Assembly (NCBI GenBank): GCA_963575745.1
Contig: CAUYUJ010015715.1
Coordinates: 143,929-207,928, forward strand
Length of the DNA stretch: 64,000 bases
From: Prorocentrum cordatum
Taxonomy: Eukaryota > Sar > Dinophyceae > Prorocentrales > Prorocentraceae
Direction of reading: 5' to 3'
The notes under the pieces were generated by a model, which did no database searches, was not told where the DNA came from, and saw only the letters and a program-made list of their open reading frames with translations. The position numbers and the translations under genes were made by a program. Positions 11,162 to 22,015 of the stretch are shown piece after piece (the first letter of the stretch is position 1; each line of letters begins with the position of its first letter).

Positions 11162-11193
<32 letters not shown>

Positions 11194-11402
11194 CATGTGT
11201 GTATGTATGTATGTATGTATGTATGTATGTATGTATGTATGTATGTATGTATGTGTGTGTGTGTATGTATGTATGTATGTATGTATGTATGTATGTATGT
11301 ATGTATGTATGCATGTCAGATGTATGTATGTATGTATGTATGTATGTATGGATGGATGTATGTATGCATGCATGCATGTATGTATGTATGTATGTATGTT
11401 TG
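11085..11402. repeat. (TA)n, (TATG)n microsatellites
   Basis: ACACATAC and TA dinucleotides lead into about 240 bp of TATG tetranucleotides with occasional GTGT or TGCA variants. ORFs made of Cys-Met-Tyr-Val are artefacts. Confidence 0.95.
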
Positions 11403-12884
11403 TACGTAGCACCCCGCAATTGCGGATAAGAGTGAGGGGGCGGGCGCGGGCGACGCGGGCGTCGTCGAGCCGGCGGACCTCGTGGCCCCCACCTTCCCTG
11501 TCGATGGCGCTCTCCTCCTCCTCTTCCTCCTCCTCCTCCTCCTCCTCCTCGTCCTCGCCGTCATCGTCATCGTCATCCTCCTCCTCCACCTCGCACTCCT
11601 CCTCCTCCTCCTCTTTTTCCTCGTCCTCCCTCTCCCCCCTCGTCCTTCCATCATCGTCCTCCCAGTGTCGTCCACCCCCTCATGGGCCTCCATCATCGTC
11701 CTCCCATTGTCGTCCATCATCATCCTCCTCCCCCTCCTCCCCCTCCTCCCCCTCCTCGTCCTCGTCCTCCCCCTCCTCCTCCTCCTCCACCTCGTCCTCC
11801 TGCTGCTGCTCCTCCTCCTCCTCCTCCTCCTCCTCCTCCTCCTTCTCCACCTCGTCCTCCTGCTGCTCCTGCTCCTGCTCCTCCTCCTCCTCATCCTCCT
11901 CCTCCTCCTCCTCCTCCTCTTCCTCCTCTTTTTTCACATTCTCCTTACATCCTCTCTTCTTTCGCGTCCACCTCGTCCCCTGTTTACTCCTCCTGCCTCC
12001 TCCTCCTCCTTTCCCAAGATAACGGCAACGCAATCCTTTGTTATGCCCCCCGACTTCTCTGGTCAAGGCAACTCGCCAGGGCAAAGTTGCTGGACGGGCT
12101 GGTGTGGATGCGCGGGGCTTGAAGAGGTCGTTGCGGGCTCAGCCGGCATGCAAAAATCCGCCGCCGCGCTTGTGCGGCATTGGTTTGTTCAGTGAACGTG
12201 GTTTGGGTCGCGGGTGGGTCGCGGGTTCTCCACCTCCACCTGGAAGGAATGCAAAAGCAACCCGCCGCAGGCGCCGAAAGATTTGGTTTGTACACTGAAC
12301 GTAGTTTGGGTCGCGGGTGGGCCGCGGGTTCTCCATCGGGAACGACTGCAAAAGATGCCCGCCGCAGGCGCCGAAAAATGTAGCTTGTACCCTGAACGTG
12401 GTCGCAGGTGGGCCGCGGGTTCCCCACCTGAAACGAATGCAGAAAATGCCCGCCGCAGGCGCCGCAAAATGCGGTTTGTACCCTGAACGTGGTTTGGGTC
12501 GCGGGTTGGTCGCGAGTTGGTCGCGGGGTGGGTCGCGGGCTCTCCACCTGGAAGGAATGCAAGAAAAGCCCGCCGCGGAGGTGTGTACCTTGAACGTGGT
12601 TTGGGTCGAAGGTGGGTCGCGGGTGGGTCGCGGGGTGGGTCGCGGGTGGGTCGCGGGTGGGTCGCGGGTGGGTCGCGGGTGGGTCGCGGGGTGGGCCGCG
12701 GGCGGGTCGCGGGGTGGGTCGCGGGTGGGTCGCGGGGGGTGGGGTCGCGGGGTGGGTCGCGGGGTGGGTCGCGGGGTGGGTCGCGGGGTGGGTCGCGGGG
12801 TGGGTCGGGTCGCGGGTGGGTCGCGGGGTGGGTCGCGGGGTGGGTCGCGGGTGGGTCGCGGGGCGGGGTGCGGGTAGGACGACG

Positions 12885-12957
<73 letters not shown>
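11403..12957 (+). repeat. Complex repeat, uninterrupted right copy
   Basis: Contiguous modules: a CAATTGCGG-containing end, TCC/GTC tracts, a unique stretch (about 11,935-12,180), ~95-bp units with CCGCCGCAGGCGCCG (12,180-12,590), a GGGTCGCGGGT minisatellite (12,600-12,870) and a (CAA)n tract to 12,957. It matches the left copy (1,661-2,914 plus 9,505-9,930) in inverted orientation but lacks the LINE, so it acts as a natural empty site. Confidence 0.85.
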
Positions 12958-12958
<1 letters not shown>

Positions 12959-13690
12959 CATTTAAGACTGGGGACACTCCGTTCTCACCAGTGCCAGGGT
13001 TTTCATAGGAGGCGGGCAATACCCCCACTTTGTGGGGGGGCCGGTTCAAGCTCTACCAAATTTCCAAACGACTCTTCGCCACCACCCACACCCAGCTTCC
13101 CGCCCTATGACGTTCGGACACTTCACTTCGTGGCATGCGGACGACCGTGGCTACTATTCAGGGCCCCGCGGCCGACGACGACGGCGTGCGCGCGCGAAGA
13201 AAAAACGAATGTGTCCCGCATGGTATTATTTGACAGGGATGATGGCCCTGGCAGGTGCGCAACCGTTGTCGCAGAAGTTCGAAAAAGTTGCTCGCAAAAG
13301 CCCGTTTGACAGAAATGTTTAAAAAGTGTTGGGTTTCCTACGAATCCGCAAGAGCGCGCGGGATGAGATTTTGACATTTTTTTTGTTGAAAAACCATTGG
13401 TTTTTTGATGTTTTTATGTTAAAATCGCTCGAACACTAAGGTTTTGGAAGGATTTCGTCTTGCGCGCGCGAATGTCCACTTTACCTTATTTTTTGCAAGG
13501 GATTCTTGAAATTTGATTATATTAGAACAAGAAATGTCATTTTCTATTGTTTTTTGCAAGGGAAAGCGGATTACAACAAAACAACCGGATCCTGTACACA
13601 CCCTCTTTTCTGAGGCTTCCTCACGAAAATGATGAAAATGTAGCTGCGGCCTAGGCGGCGCAGGGGGGGCGCGCACCAGGGGGCCCAACA
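12958..13690. other. Interval without recognisable gene
   Basis: Mixed sequence, AT-richer at 13,330-13,600, with two copies of TTTTTTGCAAGGG about 60 bp apart. No reading frame shows domain-like composition. Confidence 0.6.
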
Positions 13691-13712
13691 ATAATTATTC
13701 TTTAGAATAAAT

Positions 13713-13757
13713 AATGTTCAACAGCAACAACAACAACAACACCAACAACACCACCAC

Positions 13758-13821
<64 letters not shown>

Positions 13822-13855
13822 AACAACACCACCACCAACAACAACAAACAACAAC

Positions 13856-13888
<33 letters not shown>

Positions 13889-13965
13889 CCACAACAACAA
13901 CAAACAACAACAACGAGAATCTGCACCGCGGAATCCCACTTCAGCCACGCACCCAAGGGCAGTGA
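13713..13965. repeat. (CAA)n tract with CACCGCGGAATCCCACTTC flank
   Basis: A CAACAACAAC/CGACAACGAC tract is followed by a 40-bp unique flank that also occurs, inverted, at about 1,615-1,660 next to the left (GTT)n tract. It is a third partial copy of that repeat end. A (TATG)n tract follows at 13,990-14,090. Confidence 0.75.
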
Positions 13966-14268
13966 ATGACCGTTCGCCCCCATCACTCTGATGTATGCAT
14001 GTATGTATGTATGTATGTATGTGTGTATGTATGCATGTGTGTATGCACGTACGTATGTATGTATGCATGTATGTTTGGATGTGTATATAAACATATATTT
14101 ACATGTGTGTGTGAATATAAACAAACAGGTACGCCGGGCCCCCTCCCTGGGCGTCCTCCACCTCGCTCACATCTCGAGTACGCTCCCAATACCGCGCTTC
14201 CCGGCCTCCCGGGCAGCCCCCACAATGCCCAAAGACAACCCAAGACGACCCCAAGAATCCCCCAGAAC

Positions 14269-14426
14269 TGCTTCAGCCCTCCCCCGAGATATTTGGGAGA
14301 GTGAGGTGAATCAGCAATCATTTCTTGAGCCAAACACGCACGGGACATTTCTCTCCTTCCGCTGCCCGTTCCCTGATAATTATGCTTGCGCTACTGCCCC
14401 CCTCAGAATTGAACGGGAGACGAGCA
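14269..14426 (-). repeat. 3' LTR of Copia element
   Basis: A 158-bp direct copy of 20,473-20,630. On the minus strand it begins TGCTCGTCTCCCGTTC and ends GGGCTGAAGCA. The purine tract GAGGAGAGG (14,427-14,435, minus strand) adjoins it. It contains CCCGTGCGTGTTTGGCTCAAG-like sequence resembling a degenerate spliced leader. Confidence 0.95.
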
Positions 14427-14494
14427 CCTCTCCTCAGGGTTGGATGCGCGGAGAGCGGGCAAAATGCCCTCATCTGCGTTCTGCGCCTCCGTGA

Positions 14495-15383
14495 TCAGCG
14501 AAACTGCTCCCGCAGGCGGTTCACGACATCCGCGGTGGTGCCCAGCATCTTGATGATCCTGCGCCCGCTCGCCAGCATGCGAGCCTGCCACCTCACGTCT
14601 ATCCCGTGGTCCTTCAGCTCGTTGGTCAGCTGGGTGAGCACCTCCATCTCTTGTGGGCTGCTCATCGCGGCCAGGTCGACGAGCTCCTCCTTCCTGGTGT
14701 AGCCCGCCTTGAGCCGCACGCCACGCTCGAGCAACAGGTCCCTCGGCTCGCCAACGGTGTAGACCTCGCACAGGTGGTGAACCTCCCGTGATACGATATG
14801 CCTCCAGGCGGTCTGCACCTCTGGCAGCTCCTGCCTGGCCTCCTGCTTGGGCTCGGTGTGCTCCTCGTGCTGCGTCTGCTTCTGCTTCTCGCCTATCGGT
14901 GCCGCTCTTGGGTCTCCCATCAGCAGCCCAGGCGGTGCCAGGTGCGATCGCCCTGCGCCTGCCCATGTGCCAGCCGACGAGGTAGGCGAGGCCGCGCAGC
15001 ACGGTGACCAAGCTTGCCAGCAGCCATGGGAAAGCCCCCGACTGCACTGCCCCAAGCTTCTCGCTCCCATCTCCCATCTTGCACTGCTCCGATGTCGCCG
15101 TCGCGCCAGGGACCACCCTCAAAACTGAGAGAGCCATGGCCGCACTCGTCATCCTCAGGTTCAGTTCGTGCAAGTGCTTGACCATGCAGTCCTTGTCTAC
15201 GTATTTGGTCAGGATGTCTGCCGTCATCTTGCGCGCGTCCTCCTTCGCGAGCTCGAGCATCTGGAGTCGCAGCCGCTCGTGGATCCACAAACAGCGCAGC
15301 TCCAGGTGGCGTATTTTGCCCACTCCGCGTCGCTGGACCATGCCTCGAGCTGCTGCGCTGTCAGAGGCCACCACCAGCTCGAT
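14495..15383 (-). pseudogene. Copia RNase H end plus membrane-anchored C-terminal extension
   Basis: After an in-frame TAG (15,384-15,386) the frame continues ELVVASDSAAARGMV, GVGKIRHLELRCLWIHERL and ILTKYVDKDCMVKHL, which completes RNase H. It then reads SGAFPWLLASLVTVLRGL and AYLVGWHMG, a predicted membrane segment. After a frameshift near 14,950 a charged ~150-residue tail follows (EKQKQTQHEEHTEPKQEARQ; LTQLTNELKDHGIDVRWQAR) and ends at 14,495. Extensions beyond RNase H are not part of the minimal Copia polyprotein. Its role is unknown. Confidence 0.65.
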
Positions 15384-15800
15384 CTAGATCCCGATCTCGT
15401 CCGGGAAGAACTTCATCTGCAAGCCTCGCGCAACGACCGAGCCGAGGGCGTAGAACTCCGACTCGCCGCTGCTCAACGCCTGGGTGGCCTGGCTGGCCGA
15501 GTAGCAATCCCAGACGTGGTTGCCGAACCTGGTCGTGCCGCCAGAGGTGCTCTTGCGCGCCACTGCTGTCGGCGCTGCCCAGTCCGCGTCGCCGTCGGCC
15601 CTCAGGATCTTCGGCAAGTCCTGCAGCTCGTAGCACCAGACCAGGACCTGGTGGCCCTCGAGCTAGCGGGCCAACCGCATCAGCCTCGCGTTCATCTGGT
15701 AGTTCGGCCTGCTCACGTCCTGCATGATGGTCTTGGCCGCGAACATGATGTCTGGTCGGTCCGCCGCCAGGTGCAGCGCCAGTCCTCTGCCGAGCTGGTT
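15384..15800 (-). pseudogene. Copia RT C-terminus and RNase H N-terminus
   Basis: Following a frameshift near 15,790 the frame reads LALHLAADRPDIMFAAKTIM, then an in-frame TAG (15,663-15,665) where the family usually has a Tyr (MRLAR-stop-LEGH). It continues DADWAAPTAVARKSTSGG and QALSSGESEFYALGS, the two standard RNase H blocks. It belongs to the same polyprotein as its neighbours. Confidence 0.8.
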
Positions 15801-16579
15801 TTGCGAGCCTCGGGCGTGGGCATCGGGTCCGTCGCGTTCCGCAGCTGGGCCCCGATCGCCTTGGTCCCAGGTGCGTCGACCACCTTGGCGCCTTCCTTGG
15901 ACCCGAACTTGATTATCTCCGTCACGTGCTTCGGGTCAGCGTGCCAGAAGAAACCGGGCAGCTGCGTCTCAGGCAACTGGTCGACGTAGCCGCAGACGCG
16001 CTTCAAGTAACGTGCGACTCCAGTGTGTCCTGGTCCAAGTGGCGGTGAGGAAGTGACCTCGTGCTCGACGCTCAGGACGTCGTCCAGCTGCTCGAGCGTC
16101 TCGACGTGGCCCTCCGCGATGAAGTCGTCGCCGTGGACCCCCATCGTGGCGTCGTTGCCGCCGTTGCCGAGGTTGGCGAAGTAGAACATGCCTGGGGCGC
16201 ACTTGAGCGCCTTGCCGCCGACATCGTCCGAGGTAGCCTTCACGCTCTCGCCCCGAAGCTGACTGGCCATGCGCGTCCCATACAGGGCCTTGAGCAGCAC
16301 CCAGCAATAGCCTCTCTCGCACAGCTCGTTGCCAGGGTGAACGTAGATCTTCTCGTGCAGGTCACTGTTGAAGAAACCCTTGCGGACGTCCCAGATGCGA
16401 ATGCAGCGTCGGCGCCGTCCGTCGCTGTCGGGCTTGCTGGCCGCCAAGCTGAGGATCGCACGAATCATCCCTAGCGGCGATGTGCCCTGGCGGTTGTCCT
16501 CGCGCTGCTGGGCCTGCAACTCGTCGGCCTTCCCCTTCTGGTACTTCAGCTCGTCGAGGGGCTCGCCTGTTAATAATCG
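15790..16579 (-). pseudogene. Copia reverse transcriptase
   Basis: The frame carries the catalytic block RIWDVRKGFFNSDLHEKIYV, LLKALYGTRMAS, and GVHGDDFIAEG, the HGDD equivalent of YVDD. It is in the same frame as the integrase segment upstream, separated only by a TAA at 16,580-16,582. RT makes the element's cDNA from its RNA. The frame is lost near 15,790. Confidence 0.9.
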
Positions 16580-16582
16580 TTA

Positions 16583-17680
16583 TGCACCTTTCACCGTCTG
16601 CTCGGGCGCGTTCGGGTCGAAGTCCCCGCCAGGCTGTCGAGGCGCCCCGCGGTTCGACCACAGCGTGCACAAGCTCGCGACGACCTCGGCGTTTGGGGTG
16701 AGCTTCTCGGCGCAGCTGATGAGACACCTCCTGCACGCGCACGTCCCGTCATGGTCGTGCCGATAGACACAGCAGCCCACGTGTTCCTCGCACTGGCCCT
16801 CGCAGCGCTCGATCCCTGCTGGAATCGGATCCCAGAGCGGGTCCTCCTCCTGGTCGCCGTCCTCCTCGCAGACCGCCAGCTCGCAGACCGAAAGGCCTGC
16901 GATGACCACGACCTCGGGCGCCTGCACCAGAGCTCCGAGCTTCGGCCGCTTGTTCGACTCCAAGACCTCGTGCACGGGGTCCCGCACCATGGCCGCGGGC
17001 GCGCTGACGTCCATCGCTGACGACGCTGACGGGCCAGGGGCCGCCGCGACCGCTGGGGTACCAAGCGCGGCCAGGCCAGCCGGCGTGCCAGGCGCGACGG
17101 CGCCCGCTGGGGTGCCAGGTGCGGCTAAGCCCGCAGGCGTGCCAGGCGCGACGGTGCCCGCTGGGGTGCCAGGTGCGGCTGAGCCCGCAGGCGTGCCAGG
17201 CGCGACGCCTCCTCTGGCTTCCTCCAGGAGCTTCGCCTCGAGCCTCTCCTGCGCGATGGTCTCGAAGCGCTGCCTGCGCTGCTCGCTGTGCTGGCCTCTC
17301 CCGAAGACACACTTCGGGCAGGTGTCCGCGGGGCCGTGCCTGATCTTCATGGCTTCTGTGATGTACATGGACTTATTGACGGTTGCCTTGACTCGCTCTG
17401 GCACGGGGGCCCACGGCGTGACGTCGATATGTTTCACGAGCTCGGCGCTCCAGCGGAACTCCTCAGGCATGCGGCGGACCGAGCGAGACTCCACGAGCCC
17501 ACGCTGCAAGTCCACCACCAAGTGCTGGTCGCCAAACTCCGACTTGCCTACCCAGATGCCCTTCGCGAAGCGCGCCTCGAACTTGCCCTGGCCCGCCGCG
17601 GCGCGAGCCGCGATGCGGCACCACGCCTGCTCACCGACCTCCGCCACCTCGCCCTCGCACTCGCGGGCGAAGAGGCACTT
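16583..17680 (-). pseudogene. Copia integrase C-terminus and linker
   Basis: In frame with the gag-integrase segment across one TAG. Begins KCLFARECEGEVAEVGEQAW and continues with KFEARFAKGIWVGKSEFGDQ, a typical Copia integrase C-terminal region. A proline/glycine-rich hinge follows with six near-perfect APGTPAG repeats (about 17,050-17,210), then a Cys-rich stretch (CEGQCEEHVGCCVYRHD). Ends at the TAA at 16,580-16,582. Confidence 0.8.
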
Positions 17681-20233
17681 CTAGCTGGATCCTCCATGGC
17701 TTCTCGGCTGGAATCCCGTAAGATAGCAGCCGACCGTGTTGGCGAGGACAGCGAGGATAGGGTCCGAGAGCTCGAGCTTGCAGCCTAGCTTAGCCTCGAG
17801 TGAAAACCGCAGCGTACGAAGTAGTCCCGCCGCCGCTCCGTCGTTGCCCTCGACGCGTCCCATGCTCTTGGATGAGTACGCTGGGGCCTGCCGCGCTACG
17901 GTGAAGCGCGACCTGCGCTTCTTCACCTGCTCCGCCAAGGCGACGATCGCATTCTCGCCGTCCGTGAGAAGAATCACCGTCGCGTGGCCCCAGCTGTCGA
18001 CGAGCTTGGCCACGTAGAGCGACTTGTACTCGCCGATCTCCCTGAGGCCGACAACCTCCTTGGAGCCGAAGAGCGTACCTGAGGCGTTGGACCTGCAGTC
18101 CACGATGTTCAGGATCGCTGGCAGCTCCCCGCGCCCCTTAGCCCCCAGCTTCCTGAAGTCGACGACCTTCGCGACGTAGCCGTTCATGACGGGGTACTTC
18201 CTGGCGATCTCGTCGGTGGCCACGTAGAAGAAGTCCATCTCCACCACGGGGTACTCGCTCTCGTCCTTCGGCTCCGCGTTCGCCCCGTGGGGCGCGCCCT
18301 CCCCGCGGCCCATGACGCACTCGCTGCACCAGGGCCTGAATGGGAGGTGGTGTGCCGCATGAGCTCGCCTCTCCTCGACCGAGGGTTGACCTGGCCTGGG
18401 AAGCCCCCTCGCCTTCAGCGTGATGTTCTCGCTGGGGTCGGGGCCGAGCACCTTCGGCAACTGCTGTCGGTCCTCTGCGGCCGGGGCCTGTGCTGGCAAG
18501 GTCCTGCGCGCCGCGCCGATGTACAGCTGCTCGCCCAACTGCTCGCCGCCAGCTTCCGCGGTGTTCGCCTCGGTGTTGCCCGGGTCCGCGATGCTCGCCA
18601 TGCGCGCCGCGTGCTTGCCCGCTGCCACGCTGTCCAGCATCTCATCGTACTCCAGGTTGCACGTGCCCCGATCCTTCGTCAGCTTGATCGAGCTCGTCGC
18701 CGTCGGAGGTGAGATTGGACTGTCCACGATCCAATCGCCTAAGGGAGAGTGGATGACCGACTTGCCCTGCTTAGTGATCGCGTCGGTGGACATCGCGGGA
18801 AACTCCACGTCGGCGGCCTCCGCCGAGATCTGAATCACGTCCTTGCCCGTCTGCAGGCGGACGTCCGTCTTGCCGTGGCGCTGGACCTGCGCGCCGTCGA
18901 TGGCCTGCAGCTTGGAGGTGCCCGAGTTGGCGAGCTCGTAGCCCTTCTCCTTCAGCATCTTGCAAGGGAACGCTGTGATCTGAGCTCCTGAGTCTACCGT
19001 GACTCTTTTGACCCTGCGGGCGCCTGAGATGCGAGCGTCGTTGCTGCCCGTGATCTGCCTCGAGCCCCTTGCCTTCGCTGGCCTCGCCCTCGGGCTCGCG
19101 CGCTCTACCGAGAGGGCGAATATGCACTTCGGCTGGACGGTGCCCTGTTCCACGACGAGGGCCCCGATCTGCCGCGTCGTTGTCGTGCTCACCGACGAAG
19201 CCGCCCCTGGGGAGCCAGGCGTCTGCGTCGAGTTGTAGGCCGAGCTCTGCGGCGTGGACTGTGCGCCGTCGAACCCAAATGGAAGAGGGGCTCCAGCAGG
19301 AAAGGTGCCGTTGTTGGCGGCGAGGGCCGCTGCCATGGCACGACGCTGCATCTTCTCCTCCTTTGCTTTCTTCTTTGCCTCGGCTTTGACCTGGTTCTCT
19401 CGCTTGAACTTGCAGCAGTCGTCCTTGATATGGTTCGGCTTCTCGCGGTGACTGCGCCATTTCCGAGGGTGGTTCGGGTTATCCTTCGCCTTCGGCTCGA
19501 ACTTGTTATTGCTCTTATTATTGTCCTTGTCCTTGTCAGTCTTGCCCCTGCCTGTGCCCTTCGGCCTGCCCTTCAGCGCTCCGATCTCCATCGCGTCATC
19601 ATCAAAGCCGCGCTGGGCCTTCAGGGCGCTCATGACCTCATTCTCGACGTCAAGGTAGGTGGCAAGATTCCTCAAGTTTCGGGAGACGCGGTTCTGTAAG
19701 TCTGTCTCGTTCTGCAGCGCGCCGCGCAAGATACCCTTCTTAATGTTGTCGCTCACCTGCTCGTCAGCAGCCTTCTCGTACTTGCTAATCTCCATGTCCA
19801 GCTTCTCTATCTCGTTCGCCACGTCCGTGTTCTGCGGGAACTGTGTGCTCATGAGCTGCCTCGCGCGCACAACCACGTTGCCAGGCTCGTTGGGGGCGCA
19901 CTCTCCTTTAAGTCGTAGCCAGGCCTGACCGCCCTCTCCGTGCAATACGTTGCGCATGATCGTCTCTCCTGCAGAATCTTCTGGCATGGCGAGCACGAAC
20001 ATGTAGTAGAGTTGTGTGCTCAAATCTTCGTAGTCTACGTCGTCGACGGCCACGGTCGCGTTCTTGACTAGGTCGAGCTGGTCCAGGGTCTTATCGTCTA
20101 GCTTCTCGAAGAAGTCCTTGTACCGCCTGTCGTTCGCTATCATGTACGATCTCCAGTGAAACTCCCAAGTGGACCACGCGGCCCTGCTGCCGTCGAACTG
20201 CTTCACCTTTCCGATGATCTTCGCGTCCAGCAC
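17681..20233 (-). pseudogene. Copia gag, protease and integrase core
   Basis: An open frame of 850 codons. The gag domain starts at 20,233 (MLDAKIIGKVKQFDGSRAAW). Its zinc knuckle is degenerate (HREKPNHIKDDCCKFK). The protease shows RVTVDSGAQITAFPC. Integrase has the HH-CC finger (HLPFRPWCSECVMG) and DDE residues in VVEMDFFYV, LLTDGENAIV and GRVEGNDGAA. The ORF ends at a TAG after which the same frame continues, so the stop is internal. It is the least damaged part of the element. Confidence 0.9.
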
Positions 20234-20458
20234 GCCCTCAGGGGCTGGGCGATGCGGGGAGCAGGACCAAGTGCTTGTCCTGCTGCTTGCCGCTGCTGCT
20301 GCTGCTGCTGCTGCTCCTGCTGTTGCTCCTGCAGGCGCTGGACAGTCTGCAGCAAGTCGGCAATATGCTGCTGCTGCTGCTGCAGCTGCTGCTCCATCTC
20401 GACGATGCTCCGCTGCAGAAGTCGCGCAGTGGATTTCACGGCCGCGGAACGTCAGTCA

Positions 20459-20472
20459 GCTCCGCGATACCA
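20459..20472 (-). other. Copia primer-binding site
   Basis: Directly after the 5' LTR the minus strand reads TGGTATCGCGGAGC. TGGTATC is the usual start of a Copia primer-binding site complementary to the initiator Met tRNA 3' end. Position and first seven bases support the call; the later bases differ from the commonest plant version. Confidence 0.75.
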
Positions 20473-20630
20473 TGCTTCAGCCCTCCCTCGAGATAGTTGG
20501 GGGAGTGAGGTGAATCTACAATCATTTCTTGAGCCAAACATGCACGGGACATTTCTCTCCTTCCGCTGCCCGTCCCCTGCTAATTATGCTTGCGCTACTG
20601 CCCCCCTTAGAATTGAACGGGAGACGAGCA
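20473..20630 (-). repeat. 5' LTR of Copia element
   Basis: 158 bp, TG...CA on the minus strand, matching 14,269-14,426. It carries a sequence resembling the spliced leader with small indels (CCCGTGCATGTTTGGCTCAAG). The AGAAC duplication follows at 20,631-20,635. Confidence 0.95.
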
Positions 20631-20644
20631 AGAACATAAAATAA

Positions 20645-22015
20645 TTGCCCAATACGCTCCCACGCAACCCACCTAGGATAGCCTTCGAGCGGCTCTCCAG
20701 GCTCCCAGGAGGCCTCCAAAAGACCTCAAAAGAGCTCCGAGAGGCCTCCCGAGAGCGCCCGGGCAACCTAAAATCGTTAATTATCATTATTTGTTCATGG
20801 TTTTCGGCGTTCTCCCCATTTTATGCTTCCAGCGCTCCAAGACGGCCGAAGATGCCCCCAAAACCGCCCCGAAACCGCCCAAGAGGCCACCAAAACGGCC
20901 CCAAGACGGGCCAAGACGGCCCCAAGACTGCCGAAGAGGCGCCCAGGACAGTCCCAGACCACCCCAGAACAGGCCCAAGATGAGCCCAAGAGCAGGAGCA
21001 GGAGGCCGCCAGAGACCTCCGAGAGGACTCCGGGACCTCCCAGAGGCCTTCAATACACCCCAGACCCCTGAGAGGTCCGCAAGAAAGCGTCGACGAGGCC
21101 CCCAAACAGCCCAAGAGAGCTTCGAGAGCCGTCCCGAGAGAGCCGAAGAGGGTCTCATCGTTGATTTTCAATTGTTTTTGTAAACTTGTTTCGCCTTCTC
21201 ACGTTTTCCCGCTTCCAACGCTCCGAGACCGAGAATTTAGAGAACCAAAATATCAAATATTCCCAATAAGAAAATGCGCGCCCCCTCCTTCCGGGGGTCC
21301 CACACCTTCCCGGAACATCTGCGGAAAGCTCCCAGTACCGCGCTTCCCGACCTCCGGGGGAGCCCCCAAAACGTTCAAGAACAGCCCAAGACGACCCCAA
21401 GAAGCCCCCAGAACGTCAAAGCAAGGCCCAAGACGCTCCCAAGTAACCCAGGATAGCTTTCGGGCAGCTCTCCAGGCTCCCAGGAGGCCCCCAAAAGACC
21501 TCAAGAGAACTCCGAGAGGCCTCCCGAGAGCGCCCGGGGAACCTAAAATCGTTAATTTCCATGATTTTCTTTCATAGTTTTTGGCATTCTCCCCATTTCA
21601 TGCTTCCAACGCTCCAAGACGGCCGAAGAGGCCCCCAAGACCGCCCCGAAACCGCCCAAGAGGCCCCCAAAACGGCCCCAAGACGGGCCAAGACGGCCCC
21701 AAGACTGCCGAAGAGGCTCCCAGGACAGTCCCAGACCACCCCAGAACAGGCCCAAGATGAGCCCAAGAGCAGGAGCAGGAGGCCGCCAGAGACCTCCGAG
21801 AGGACTCCCGGACCTCCCAGAGGCCTTCAACACACCCCAGACCCCTGAGAGGTCCGCAAAAAAAGCTTCGACGAGGCCCCCAAACAGCCCAAGAGAGCTT
21901 CGAGAGCCGTCCCGAGAGAGCCGAAGAGGGTCTAATCGTTGATTTTCAATTGTTTTTGTAAACTTGTTTCGCCTTCTCACGTTTTCCCGCTTCCAACGCT
22001 CCGAGACCTCCGAGA
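20645..22015. repeat. Two-copy ~780-bp tandem duplication
   Basis: About 590 bp at 20,645-21,232 recurs at 21,425-22,010, offset by 777-780 bp, with few differences. Shared marks include GGATAGC, AACCTAAAATCGTTAATT, CATGCTTCCAACGCTCCAAG and TCGCCTTCTCACGTTTTCCC. The content is degenerate CCAAGACGGCC units. No gene is visible. Confidence 0.85.

Larger units (their letters stand above)
14264..20635 (-). mobile_element. Ty1/Copia LTR retrotransposon, complete but decayed
   Basis: A 6,362-bp element at 14,269-20,630 is flanked by a perfect 5-bp target duplication AGAAC (14,264-14,268 and 20,631-20,635). LTRs of 158 bp start TG and end CA on the coding (minus) strand. A TGGTATC primer-binding site directly follows the 5' LTR and a purine tract directly precedes the 3' LTR. 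Internal order is gag, aspartic protease, integrase, RT, RNase H, diagnostic of Copia. The LTRs differ at about 10 of 158 positions by eye, so the insertion is old, and the coding region carries four in-frame stops plus frameshifts. Confidence 0.95.

Noticed and set aside
10800-11430. Long Cys-Met-Tyr-Val or His-Thr-Tyr-Ile ORFs
   Set aside because: They translate TATG/TACA tetranucleotide repeats in every frame and carry no composition other than the repeat.
11482-12195. Leucine-rich 237-codon ORF as a membrane protein
   Set aside because: It is the TCC/CTC microsatellite of the compound repeat; the other frames give equally long Ser- and Pro-rich ORFs.
15384-17683. TAG reassigned as a sense codon in this genome
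   Set aside because: The Copia element also carries TAA and frameshifts, and its LTRs have diverged, so ordinary decay explains it. Kept open only as a test for the giant locus.
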